From: Mesostigma viride
Taxonomy: Eukaryota; Streptophyta; Mesostigmatophyceae; Mesostigmatales; Mesostigmataceae
DNA: 64,000 nucleotides
NCBI GenBank assembly: GCA_009746045.1
Contig: RPFO01001511.1
Location: 1 to 64,000 of the forward strand
Direction: 5' to 3'
Shown here: in pieces, positions 36,401 through 47,604 of the stretch
How the letters are laid out: each line of letters begins with the position of its first letter
How positions within the stretch are numbered: position 1 is the first letter of the stretch
The notes under the pieces: generated by a model
What the model saw: only the letters and a program-made list of their open reading frames with translations
The model's database searches: none
Told to the model about the DNA's origin: nothing
Program-made: the position numbers and the translations under genes

Positions 36401-39400
36401 TGTCTGTAGAGAACCTTTTGTCGCAAGGATCCTTAGTTGGTGGAGAAAGTTACTATTGTACATATATTGTTATTTATAGTTGTCTGCACGGCGCACAATG
36501 TTCCCCCTCCCAAACAGCTGCTGGCCTTGCTGCCGGTGCTGATGTCCCTCCTCGACCCGGAGCTCCAGCGCCATATCAGTGCCGCGGGCGTGGAGCCCCA
36601 CTACGGCATCACGTGGCTGCTGACATGGTGCGTGCGCTGGAATTAGTTAGAGTGCATACGTTAGAGTGCTGTGTGCTCGTTGCCCCACGATGCCATCAAG
36701 CGGCTGCTGACGTGTTGCGTGCGGCCGGATTATGACAGGCGCACTCCTGTTGTTGGGTTCGGTGGGGTCAAGACCCGCGTTTTCCCCTATGTATTGCAGC
36801 ACGGCGTGCCTGCGGACCTAGTGCGTGCGGCGGGATTATTATAGACACCCATATCATCAAGAGACTCCCATGCCATTAATAGACACCCATATCATCAAGA
36901 GACTCCCATGTCATTAATAGACACCCATATCATCAAGAGACTCCCATGCCATTAATAGACACCCATATCATCAAGAGACTCCCATGCCATTAATAGACAC
37001 CCATATCATCAAGAGACTCCCATGCCATTAATAGACACCCATATCATCAAGAGACTCCCATGCCATTAATAGACACCCATATCATCAAGAGACTCCCATG
37101 CCATTAATAGACACCCATATCATCAAGAGACTCCCATGCCATTAATAGACACCCATATCATCAAGAGACTCCCATGTCATAAGTAGACACTCACCTGGTG
37201 CGTACCTAAACCTTGAACCCTAGATGGGACATTACGTTGACAGAGTCCAGTCAACAATTTGGCTGGTGCACGCGTGTGAGGCGATGACGGCAAGGCACCC
37301 ACCTGGTGCGTGCGATGGGACTTGCAGATGGTATATTCTACTTTATGGAGAAGCAGATGGTATATGCTACTATGAATAAATGGGTCTTGCACGCGGTTGG
37401 TTCTCTATAGGCCCACGTTGAGTACAACAATGGGCCTGTAAACATCACGATGGCAGGGACGGGTCTCGCACGCGGTTGGTTCTCTATAGGCCCACGTTGA
37501 GTACAACAATGGGCCTGTAAACATCACGATGGCAGGGACGGGTCTCGCACGCGGTTGGTTCTCTATGAGCCCACGTTGAGTACAGCAATGGGCCTGTAAA
37601 CACAACAATGGTAGGGACAGGAATCGGACGTGGTTTATAATCGCCGTGTGATGCTTTTCCTTCACAGCGGGGTCAGACAGATGCACTGTTACTCCATGCT
37701 TGCTGTGCGGTTGCCGGAGGTAAATGAGATCGGCACGACCCTGGTATGCGTCTGCTGCCGTCTGATAAAGGGCCCCCGGCCCCCAGCTTCCATGGGGTGT
37801 GCCATCATGAAAGGCATGAGCGCTGCGCCCCTGGTGTGCACTCCTGGGGCATTGTATGGCTGGGTGGGCTACACTACTACGCTACGAAAAATGGCTGAAC
37901 GACATGGTTGACGGCGGAGCTCAGAACTTTCGCGTCTGAGCCCCAAATTCAGTCAGATCACTTGTATTCGATGCGCCCTTTTAAGGCACACGCGCCAGTA
38001 TCATCGGTTACGGCTGAAGCGCAGTACGGCCAAAGTTACGCACGTTACACGGTTCCGGCTTTGACAACCCAAAAAGCTTAACACAGTCTGGAAAAGGAGC
38101 TTTCCGGCTCCCAGCCCAACCCACTCGCCCTTGCTCTTGCTCCACCGCCCGGATTACCCGCCCATCCATCGCCAAGCGCCTCGCCCGAGCCCAAGAAACC
38201 TTGCCACGAACACAAATGGAGTCGTTTTTACCCCGGCAACGAAAGCTTTTCCTTCCTTGACCGGCCGCCCATGCAGGTCAGAACGTAGCCATGAATAGAC
38301 TAACCAGTAGCCAAAAGACATCAACCGCAGCGTAGCTATGTGCCTTGCCTAGCCCTGCCTGTTTGCTCACGTCACCACAGTAATGAACGGTTAACACGGG
38401 TCATATTGCACCCACAGGGGATGCCGGATGGTTTCGACGGGTCCGATCGTGCACCCTGTGGCACGCCTGCGGCAGGAGGAAAGGGTGGGGTCTCTGCCCC
38501 CCTGCCCGCTGTGCACACTCAGGGATTAAAAGCACTCTGGGGCTCCGTGACTCTGCAACGGGAGCACGTGCTTGATTAATTAATTAATTAATTAATGGCT
38601 GGGTGCCCTGCCCTTCCTCTCATCATCCGGGCTGTCTCCTGTTCTCCCCTAGACTCCCCCGATTGGCTCTATTTCTTACCAAAATAATATTCTTCAATTA
38701 TTTGTGCCTCTTCCTTCACTGTGTGTCAGGTTTGCGCATGTATCATATCTCACCTCACCGCGGCTAGGTGTGCTCGCCCTCACCCTTACTATGGAGGGCC
38801 TTGCCCTCATGAAGCCTAGCGGGTGGAAAGCGCTTGTTTCATATCGCACCTCGCAGCTAGTGTCTATGGGACTACTGTACTCAATCGAGTACAAAACGTG
38901 GGCCCACAGACGCCAGGGGTACTCAACCTCACCCTCCCGCCGCCGCCCCTCGTCTCCCTGTCTTTTCGTCCCCGCGTCTTGCCTTCCCTTCTTGTCCTGC
39001 TACTTGTACTCAACTGTTTCCCCCTCTCGTCCTACAACGCTCTCCTTTTCCACAGTTTTTTCTTCTTCTCATCCTCCTTTTTTGCCTGAGAACGTTTTCT
39101 CGTTTTTTCCCTTCTCAAGTCCTCCCTTTTCGATTTTTTCCCTTTTAGGGCGAGAACCGGGCAAAATGCCACCCCTTATGGAAGGGCTCACCTTCGTGAT
39201 GCCTTGTCGGCGGACTGGCTTTCTTTGTCTCGCCCCCACTGTGTTTTTCCCTCACCGTGGTGTGTGCCGCTGCTGTCCCCCCCCCCCCCCCCCCCCGGCC
39301 GCCCTTGGTGCGGGCTTCCAAGTTTGCATCCTTTTGCTTCTCATCTTCACATGGCCTTATGCTGGCTCGCCCTGTCCCCCACCCCCGGTTGCCGGCTGTC

Positions 39401-42400
39401 AGGTTTGCGCACGACGTGGACTGCCTGGACGTGGCCGCGCGCCTGTTCGACCTCTTCCTTTCGTCGCACCCGCTCATGCCGCTGTGGGTCCTTGCAGCGC
39501 GCTCGTTCTGCTCCTTTCGTTCTGCAAAAGCTTTGTTCATCCTTTTTTTTTCCAAGGGAAACCAAGGACCTTTTCTTTGGTCAGAAACCACTCAAGGTCA
39601 AGTCTGGACCTCGTCTATCGGCTGATTGTTCACAAATAGTTTGCATTCTGTTTCTACCATTTGCACGGGTGGTGGATCACAACGTGCGGCTGCCCCAGCC
39701 TGCGGCAGGAGTCTCTCTCCTACCACATCATCCATCTGTTATGAAACACGCCTGGATCCACTGTCACTATTCTTTGTTCTAGTTTCTTGTATAGAAAATG
39801 TCCCGCTCAGCCGTGCCGTCATGTGCTAGGATAGATTTTTGCCGAGGCTTTTTTTTTCCCTGTGGGGAACCTCGCACATCAAGCACAGCTGTTTAAACAC
39901 TCCATGGAACACTCACACATTACCTTCCGGTTCATAGATGAGGAAATTTGGAAACCCAGAGGGGCCTGGGCAGCGTCAAGAAAGTTGGAAATTACCTTTC
40001 GATAAAAAAATTTCTTTCTGGCGCTGTGGCCTGTGGGCCTTTTTTTCTAAATTTGCTTTGCAATTGGTTAGAAAGTTTCCTGTATGCGGCCTGAGTTTTT
40101 TTTTTTTTTTTCCAGGATGGACTGGATTTTATTCTCTATTCCGCCTGTGCTCCGCCCTTTTGCAACGGGTCTCTGCGATCCCATGCTGACCTTTATTGGT
40201 ACCCACGCGACGCAGTCCCATGCTTTTAAGACTCTCATGCAGATTCATGTACTGTGTTGTTGTTGACTCGGCCTCTCTTTTCCATGTGTAATCCTTTTTC
40301 AATGACTTGATTGTGCATGCTGCCACTGTGCGCTTTGTCATTGTCCTTGCCCCCTGGCACTCCTTTCCATATGTCCTAACTCTCCAACTACTTTACTCTG
40401 CCCGACGCCGCTCCCGGAACAGCTACGTGGGCGCTATCTCCATCCACAATGGTGAGAAGAGAGATGCCTCACATTTCATGAACATTAAGGGGCTATACTT
40501 AATAAATAATTCTAATAACTCCGAATCGCATCAGCAGTCACATGAAAATCAACCAGCTATACCTAATAAATATAACTCCTAACAACTCTGAATAGGATCA
40601 CCAGTTGCAGTACCACAACGGTAAGACCACCGCACATGTCTTTAGTAGTACATCACTAGTGCTACTACAAGTTAAGTTGCAGCGAGACGAGCTATCTTAA
40701 ACAAATTTCTTTGGGAGGGTGAGACGGCCTCACAGTACTATCAACCTATCGATAACTACCTGTTTCGCCGCATTTTAAGGAGCTTGGGGTATCGCAAGGT
40801 AAGGGCCTTGAGCAGAAATAATCATATTGAGATTGATGAAGTTATAATATCATTTTCTGATGTTATTAGTGGTTATGGTTGATTATCTTGTGCTCTTAGG
40901 AGTGATTATGGTTGATTATTTTATACATATATATAGTTACTAGTGATTATGGTTGGTTATCTTGTACTGTTGTTAGTGAATATGGTTGACCATTTTATAG
41001 TGTTATGAGTGATGCAGAGGATGATGAAGGGGCCACTGCACCTTTGCCGTGGAAGTGTGTGGCCCTCGTGAAAGCCCTCTCCAGGATTGGGCCCATAGGG
41101 GGGATACCCGGTGGTGACCCTCGCGCTGAGGCCGAGGGCCATTGGGGCATGGACTCAGCTGTCCTAGTCTAGTGATAAATGGACTGGACTATGTAGGTGA
41201 TAATGCATGGGGTAGTGTCACCAGGGCATGGGCTGGGATATCTAATGGCTCAGGCATGAGGTAGTTCCAGCGGGGTTTGGAATCAGGTTATTCATCGCTC
41301 AGTTGTTGTTGGTTATATAAAACCCCTGTCCTGGCAGGTGGTGGCCCTTTGTGGAAGCACCCTCTAAATCCATGCCTTCCAGTAGAGCTGTTAGTACCCA
41401 TCCGCTCTATATTGGGGGAGAGCTGTTTGTACCCATTCGCTCTATAGTCGGGTAGAGCTGTTAGTGCCCATCCGCTCTATATTCGGGTAGAGCTGTTGGT
41501 ACCCATCCGCTCTATATTCGGGTAGAGCTGTTAGTACCCATCCGCTCTATATTCGGGTAGAGCTGTTTGTACCCATCCGCTCTATATTCGGGTAGAGCTG
41601 TTGGTACCCATCCGCTCTATATTCGGGTAGAGCTGTTGGTACCCATCCGCTCTATATTCGGGTAGAGCTGTTGGTACCCATCCGCTCTATATTCGGGTAG
41701 AGCTGTTGGTACCCATCCGCTCTATATTCGGGTAGAGCTGTTAGTGCCCATCCGCTCTATATTCGGGTAGAGCTGTTGGTACCCATCCGCTCTATATTCG
41801 GGTAGAGCTGTTGGTACCCATCCGCTCTATATTCGGGTAGAGCTGTTGGTGCCCATCCGCTCTATATTCGGGTAGAGCTGTTGGTACCCATCCGCTCTAT
41901 ATGTTTGCGCTTGCATGCAACTGCGTTGATTGGCCCACTAAGCGTGCCACCTCTGGCAGACTGAGGAGTCCGTAGAGAGTCGACTCTGCACCTTACAGGG
42001 ATGCTTTGTTGCACTAGGATTGGGGACTTTCCGGTGACTCGCATGCCATGGCAGTGGCTGGAAGTTAGTGGATGCTATAGGGTAGGCTTCAGCTATAGTG
42101 TACTTTGTACCAAGCCATAGTGTACTCTTCAGCTATAGTGCCCTTAGTACCAAGCTATAGTGTACTCTTCAGTCCCCGCATCATGCAATAGCTCCATTCC
42201 TTCGTAACTTGCATGTTCAACTTAACCTCAACCTCTCGTTTTGATGTAGAGGTTTCTTGCTTGGTGTCGTTTCTTGTTTGGTGTCGTTTATCGTTTGTTG
42301 TCGTTTCTTGTTTGGTGCCGTTCCTTGTTTGGAATCGTTTCTGCAGCGCGTGAGAGGATCCTGGCCACCGAGTGCGACATGCCCTTTGTCTACGTGAGCC

Positions 42401-45400
42401 TGCACAAGTGCCCGCTGCTCGGGTGAGTGTCGCAGCCCTGTGGTATGGGGGCGGACAGGGTGGTATGGGGGCGGACAGGGTGGTATGGGGGCGGACAGGG
42501 TGGTATGGGGGCGGACAGGGTGGTATGGGGGCGGACAGGGTGGATGCTGCACTTTGGCGGTATGTGGGGCAGAGGGTGAGTGGCACGCGTAGTTCATGAA
42601 TTGGTGCGTGCCTCGCTGGCCGGTGTAGTTGCTTGCCGGTGCTACTTGTTCGGTACATGAAAAGGGTTCGCGGCGTGCGAGATACCTGCTGGTGGGAGAG
42701 GTCAGCGGAACGTGTGACAGGGTGGTCGCCACTTTGCCTTGTGCATGAAGGGTTGAGGGCCCCATTGGTCGCCCAATCAGAAGGGGTGATTGGCGTGCTT
42801 GAGTGCGTGAAGAATCATGAGCAGGCAGAGAAGTTTTGGGGAGGAGACATGGGAAAGTGATGCACTGGTCGAATATTATGAGAGTCGGAGGTTGACCGGG
42901 GGGATGGATGGAACGCAAAGAACGACAAATGGGAGATTTGTAGGCATGTCAGCGCTGCTTGGCTTGACGGTGTTGTCCTGACGTGCTGCTGTGTAAGCTA
43001 CAAAGAGTTACGTTGCACTGCTGCCAGCACGTCGCTCGCCGAAGCGTCATCGCGGCCCCGTCCGTGTACAGTCCTAATTATTGAGTGTGTAACTTAAATT
43101 AGTTAATGTACTAGTTTAATTTAGAATGCCGTTTGCTTAGCTGCCGCCTGTGCCTCGGACCATATTGTTGTGACCCTTTCACCCTGCTGATAGCATGCAC
43201 ATCTCGATATATAACAATATAACATGCTCATCTTATCAACTGGTATTTGTTCATTACACTGGCCTTTATTGTACTGGTCTTCATTCTCCTGGTCTTAATG
43301 GTACTGGTCTGATATCCTGGTTATTCCACTGGTCTTTATTCTCTCGGCTCTTGCTCTTTAATTGTACTGGTCTTCATTCTCTCGGTCTTAAGTGTACTGG
43401 TCTGATATCCTGGTTATTCCACTGGTCCTTATTGTACCGGTCTTCATTCCACTGGTTGCGTTGTGCTGATCATTTTGTTATATTGATGTTGCACCGGTGT
43501 CGTCGTGCTGGGCGTGCCGTGATGGTGACGTTATGCGGGTCTTGTCGTACCGGCGTGTCCATGCTGGTATCCGTGGCCGCAGCCCCAACATGACCATCCT
43601 GGAGCTCGTCCGCCAATCCCTTGCCCTCTTCCGGCGGTTCCCTCCAAGCCTGCTCGAGCGCAAGGCAGGGCTGCGGCCGCCGAGGTGCGTCCGCTAGGTT
43701 TACCACCTCTTGAAGAAAAACAAGCCACTGGGCTCAACCCAGCTGCTTGGTCAATCATTCCAGTAGTTGTTAGATAGAATAGGCCGTTGTGGCTAATCCA
43801 GCTGCTAGGTCAAGCATGCCGTTAGTTGTTAGAGAGGACAAGCCGCTGAGGTTAATCAAGCTGTCAGGTATAATAAAAACGGTCAGGATCAGCAAGATGC
43901 TGAAGGTAAGCATGCTGCGTGCATATGTTCAAGTCTTCGGTCACGTCCACAAACCCAGTCAGGTAGAAAACCTCGGAGCTCTAATTAATAGCCACCGACC
44001 CTTATAAACAACCGGGTCATCCAAGGAAAATTCAGGGGAACATGAAACCCTTTGTACAGATCGAATTAGTCAGCCCATGTCGCAGACAGCCTTCCACATG
44101 CAGGCCAAGGCATAGCGGCCCTATCTTTCCCGCATGCGTTAATTAAACTATATTCAGAGAAAACCGATTTTTTGGCTTTGGCTCTAGGCTTGATCAGGTC
44201 AGTAAGACCGACCTGGTGCGCAGGACCGTGGCCTTGGCTGCGGGCATGGCAAGCATTAATTAATTAACACGTAACTGCATCACGTGGGTGCCTGTACAGA
44301 GTGAAGGAACCTCGATGACAATCACGGTTGGTCTATTTGTCTTCCGGAACGGATGGTTTCCCCGTTGCTCCGGTTTCTATCCAACATATTTTATAGGCTG
44401 CTCGGCTGACCTGATCGACATCAGCTGGTTTTCTTGCAAGGTTGTCTGTTGTAAGTCTAGTAGCCCTTCATTGCTTTCCCTACCCAACCCATGCCTGGCC
44501 GTCAAAGTCTCCCTGGCCCCAGACCCTGTATTCCTCCTAACCCCCAAACCTAACCTTCCAACCCCTACCCCCAAGCCCCCCAACCCCTACCCCACAACCC
44601 CCCATCCCCTACCCACCCCGTCAACCCTACCAACCCCCCAAACCCACAACCCCCAAACCCACAACCCCCCAACTCACTACCCCCGAACCCCCTACCCCCC
44701 CAACCCCCAACCCCTACCCCCCCAACCCCCCAACCCCCAACCCCTACCCCCCCAACCCCCAACCCCTACCCCCCAACCCCCAACCCCCAACCCCAGGTTC
44801 CTGCTGCCCTTCCTTCTCCTCACGGGCGGCGGCGCCAAGTCTCCTGTCCAAGTCTTCCCCTTTGAGTGGATGTACGAGACGCAGCGGCCCGACCGCGTGC
44901 TCATGCGCCAGGTGGCGCAACGGCGGCCGCCAAAACGACTCATGGGGCCCGAGGACACGAACCCGGGGGGGAACGCGGATGGCAGTAAACAGATTGTGAC
45001 AGGTATGACCCCTGTGCCGCACTGTCGCGGACTTTGACCCTAGAAAATTGGAACTCAGCCACTTAAATTTTTTTGTCTTCCTCGTCCAGAGAGGAATCCT
45101 ACTGCATGTTTGTGGGCATTGCGCTGGTCCCCTGCTTCGGCTGTCGGTATTTCTTTTTATTTGATCATAAATTTGCTTTTTGGCCTAATAGATTAAATCT
45201 GGGGGGGGGGATGCGCTAGATCGAATCCAGGACGTTGGTCCTAGAACTCTGACAGTGACAGGGACAGCGACACCGACACGGGCTGGCCAGTGGCCGCCCT
45301 CACACCCCCATTCACCCTTGTGAGGCCCCACTTGGCTCACAACGTTCTTCTGGTAAGAGATCCATCAGTGATTGGATTCCAAACAACTCTCTATAGTAGT

Positions 45401-46037
45401 ATTGCTTTTAAAGAAGTTCAGAAGTAGTTCTTTTAAACAACATTTGTCGTTGCTGTGCAAAGTGCTCCCTCAATGCCAAACCTAATGTGCATGCGTATCG
45501 TATCTCAGGGTACGTTTTATCTCTCATGAACCTAAACCTCCACAAGACTTCCCCCCCGTTATCCATCTTAACCCATTTGTCCCTCCCCCCCCGTTATCCA
45601 TTTTAACCCATTGCCCCCCCCCCCCCCCCGTTATCCATTTTAACCGATTGGTCCCCCCCCCCCCCCGTTATCCACTTAACCCATTGGTCCCCACACACCA
45701 TGCAGGCGGCAACCATGATTGGGCTCTCGTCCCCCACCAGTCCGACAACCGCGCCCCCGATCAACCCCACGCTTCCAAGTCCTCCCGGGGGGGCACTCCC
45801 TCCCCCTCCTCCTCCCCCTCCCTCGGTGCCCGTTGGGCCAAGAACAAGCAACGCGTGCTCCTGTGGAACGGCAACGCCGTTGTCATCTGTCGCGCGCTGA
45901 TCCCCTGGCCAGGGCGCGGGCTGGCCTACTTGGCGGGCGCGCTGGTGGCGGCGGTGGGTAGCGGTCTGCTTGCGCACGAGGTGCTGTTGAGGGACGAGAC
46001 GGGGATGGGGGGGCTGTGGGCGGCGCTGCGCGTGTGA
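27461..46037 (+). CDS. TBC1D20-like: RabGAP of the TBC1D20/Gyp8 type, 15 exons
   Basis: Exons: 27461-27640, 27864-27920, 29199-29274, 30423-30463, 31761-31832, 32728-32790, 34294-34388, 36178-36214, 36518-36627, 39403-39483, 40423-40451, 42347-42422, 43583-43684, 44797-45002, 45706-46037. All junctions are in phase, total 1557 nt, 518 residues plus stop. The TBC domain starts at VRRRVWPRLLG (residue 80). VKVDVERS holds the IxxDxxR arginine finger (R123) and HYYQGFHD the YxQ glutamine finger (Q163). HHFRSCMEPNLDAVLK, YGITWLLTWFAHD and FLSSHPLMPLY follow the TBC1D20 order without gaps. A hydrophobic segment at residues 481-500 (AYLAGALVAAVGSGLLA) matches the C-terminal ER anchor of that subfamily, whose members act on Rab1/Ypt1 at the ER-Golgi step. 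Human TBC1D20 is about 400 residues; the extra length is mostly after the TBC domain. Intron 7 is AT-AC; the rest are GT-AG. Confidence 0.9.
28641..28770. repeat. 21-bp minisatellite, TBC intron 2
   Basis: Six units of GTCCAAGCTGGTGGTTACCT(T), with CTTACC/CTTCC variants. Confidence 0.93.
28871..29116. repeat. (CCCT)n microsatellite, TBC intron 2
   Basis: Nearly perfect 4-bp array of about 245 bp lying 82 bp before exon 3. It is pyrimidine-only on the sense strand. Confidence 0.97.
30753..30865. repeat. 13-bp minisatellite (GGATATGGGATAA)n, TBC intron 4
   Basis: About eight near-perfect units. Confidence 0.95.
31903..32352. repeat. (GGGA)n microsatellite, TBC intron 5
   Basis: About 450 bp, broken by one-base slips (GGAGGA, GAGAGGA). 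It starts 70 bp after exon 5 and is purine-only on the sense strand. A smaller 17-bp CCCCTCCCTGCCCCTAC repeat follows at 32638-32715, just before exon 6. Confidence 0.95.
33020..33300. repeat. Degenerate 20-25 bp TATGTCATATAGGCATAGG repeat, TBC intron 6
   Basis: About ten irregular units with a shared GTATGTCATATAG core. Confidence 0.8.
33472..33915. repeat. Two minisatellites in TBC intron 6
   Basis: 33472-33538: four 20-bp units GGCCGTGGGAGGGCAACCTT. 33541-33915: about nine 45-48 bp units built from CCTAGGACCTCCCTAGTCGT and AACACGCGGTGGTCTCCTAG, with ACGCCGG/GCGGTGG alternation. Confidence 0.92.
34639..34816. repeat. 20-bp minisatellite (GTGTTTGATGAGAAGTTTAA)n
   Basis: Nine near-perfect units within TBC intron 7. 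Confidence 0.96.
34917..35275. repeat. About 58-bp minisatellite, TBC intron 7
   Basis: Six to seven units built on ATATGTACAGGGGTGGCTGG followed by TTTGCTCGGGGTGGTTTGGT, decaying toward both ends. Confidence 0.92.
35530..36002. repeat. 31-bp minisatellite with two alternating unit types, TBC intron 7
   Basis: About 15 units of CATGTTTGTCATGGCATGTG followed by either ACACGGGCCCA or ATAGGTGCCCA. The two types are interleaved rather than in blocks. There are no unique spacers between units. Confidence 0.96.
36842..37186. repeat. 38-bp minisatellite, TBC intron 9
   Basis: Nine units of AGACACCCATATCATCAAGA plus GACTCCCATGCCATTAAT, nearly identical. Confidence 0.96.
37377..37625. repeat. 80-bp tandem repeat x3, TBC intron 9
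   Basis: Three units beginning GGGTCTTGCACGCGGTTGGT. The last is the most diverged. Confidence 0.93.
38395..38600 (+). mobile_element. (TTAA)n-tailed retroposon, old copy in TBC intron 9
   Basis: Shares TATTGCACCCACAG, GGGGTCTCTGCCC, AGGGATTAAAAGCACT and the 3' hairpin GGCTCCGTGACTCTGCAACG with the copies at 55096-55440 and 59087-59423. It ends in TTGATTAATTAATTAATTAA. More diverged than those two. Confidence 0.8.
41385..41905. repeat. 35-bp minisatellite, TBC intron 11
   Basis: About 14 units of GGTAGAGCTGTTGGTACCCA plus TCCGCTCTATATTCG, with TTGGTACC/TTAGTGCC/TTTGTACC variants. Confidence 0.96.
42437..42543. repeat. 20-bp minisatellite (TGGTATGGGGGCGGACAGGG)n, TBC intron 12
   Basis: Five to six identical units starting 15 bp after exon 12. 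A second, about 110-bp repeat of CTGGTCTTCATTCTC / CTGGTCTGATATCC occupies 43240-43460 of the same intron. Confidence 0.95.
43705..43875. repeat. About 60-bp degenerate repeat x3, TBC intron 13
   Basis: Units share AAGCC(A/G)CTG.G.T.AA.C.AGCTG followed by TTAGTTGTTAGA. It begins 20 bp after exon 13. Confidence 0.75.
44256..44330 (-). mobile_element. (TTAA)n-tailed retroposon 3' fragment
   Basis: Reverse-oriented tail (TTAATTAATTAA) followed by ACTGCATCACGTGGGTGCC and GTACAGAGTGAAGGAACC. This matches the copy at 49262-49345. Confidence 0.65.
44530..44796. repeat. C-rich (CCCCAACCCCTAC)n tract before exon 14
   Basis: Irregular CCCCAA/CCCCTA repeats run straight into the acceptor CCCCAG at 44796. 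The antisense strand is G-quadruplex-prone. The tract also acts as the polypyrimidine tract. Confidence 0.9.
45545..45672. repeat. 27-bp repeat with long C runs, TBC intron 14
   Basis: Four units of CCCCCCGTTATCCATTTTAA + CCCATTG. C-run length varies from 7 to 14, so base counts here are unreliable. Confidence 0.9.
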
Positions 46038-47604
46038 CTGGTGTCAGTATCAACCCCTTTACCCCGGTGGGCCCTATCAAACCCGTGTAACTTGAACGCG
46101 TGATGGCATCATGACGGACGTGGGCGGCGCTGCGCGTGTGACCGGTGTCGGCATTAATCAGCACGAATGATGGCATCAACTGCCACGGGGGGGGGGGCTG
46201 TGGGCGGCGCTGCGCGTGTGATGGCATCAACTCCTCGCTGCGATGGGGTTTGGGATGGCTCTGCACGTGTGAACAGTGGCTAGTGTCGGCATTAGTTTAG
46301 GCGCCCCCGCCTTCCAAGGCAACCCCTGTTGGCCGGGGGGGGGGGGGGGGTAATTCCGCGTTCCTTGCATGCGATGGCATCTCCTGTGCCACTCGCGCTT
46401 TGCTGTGTGGCGACCGCTTCCCCAGGCAACCTCTGTTTAGGGGAGGGGGCATGCCTACAAACCCGAAAAGCTCGCTTCCCCCTTCAAAAGCATGTCACGC
46501 CCCCTTCAACAGCGGTTGGGCTCCCATTTGTGTATAGTTGGAGGTGCTGGTGTGATGGCGTTGCGGCGTGTGACCAGTGGCAGCCTCAGTCGAAGCGCGT
46601 GTTGTGGATGTTGCCATGTGCGAGTGTGATGTCGCCGCGCTGGTGATGCCGTTCGTCACTTTTGCCTTTGTAGCATGATGGCAGTAGTGCCCGTGGGATC
46701 ACTGGGATGGTGATACTTGCAAGGGTAGGGTGGTGTCCCACACTCTGCAAGGTCCGAAGTCGGCATGCATGGATTGGGGTTGTGATGGGCGCGCTGCACG
46801 TGCATGAGGGCATTACCTGCACGCCGCATAGGGGGCATACCGGTTGTACCAGTGGTGGTTATACCGTCGGTCAGTATGCCCATCGGCTGATCGGCCACGC
46901 GCGCACGCTGCCCTAGGCTGATGATTGCTTTTGGGCGACCCCTCCTTAATGGGGTAGATCCAGCAATTTTGGACATCGGGGTGACAGCTGACAGTTCTAT
47001 ATTCTAAGGCTCCCAGCGCCCCGACGAGGCCACAGAGCTCACACTGAGGAAGGGGAAATACATGAACCATCACATCGGCCACGCCATCCCCGACAATGCC
47101 ACCACCTCACAAGTAAAAAACTCGGCACACGGTTGCCCACGCGAAGCCTAATTGTGAGCGGGCAGGTCACTGCTATGATGTCGACTGGTCACTGAAGGCC
47201 ATGCAACCAGTGCCTGCCGCTAAGTTTCCGCAAGTCATGCCCTGTTCTCGACGTGTTGTGGATGCCATTCATGTGCTCATGTCAGCACACCCGCTGGGAG
47301 ATATCGTTTACATGAGAGGGTGGCATGTACATAAATGCTGACCCTGCCAGATTGCCACTCTACCATGGTTCGTAGCTCATGAGGGTACTTTACCCTGTCG
47401 CCATTCAGATACTGCCCCTTCACTGCTATTTTAGCAGTCCCTTTTCTTTTCCTGGGCTGTTTGTCAGCGTGATGAAGCTGCTATCTACAGCACAACTGTG
47501 GCACGCTTCCCTTCATTTATTCCACAAAGGACATCCACATACATGGGTCGGTTGCGGCTCCCTTCTGTTTCGATCTCTTAGGCACCAGAACACCACATGT
47601 ACTT
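46038..47604. other. 3' flank of the TBC gene with echoes of its last exon
   Basis: Up to four decayed repeats of the last coding bases plus stop (GGCGGCGCTGCGCGTGTGA) occur at 46117-46156, 46188-46230, 46248-46296 and 46541-46590. No gene is recognised up to the LINE at 47605. I could not place the polyadenylation signal. Confidence 0.75.

Noticed and set aside
44530-44796. Interstitial telomere (CCCTAA-like)
   Set aside because: The CCCCAACCCCTAC words are irregular and not a fixed heptamer; it is a C-rich tract feeding a splice acceptor.
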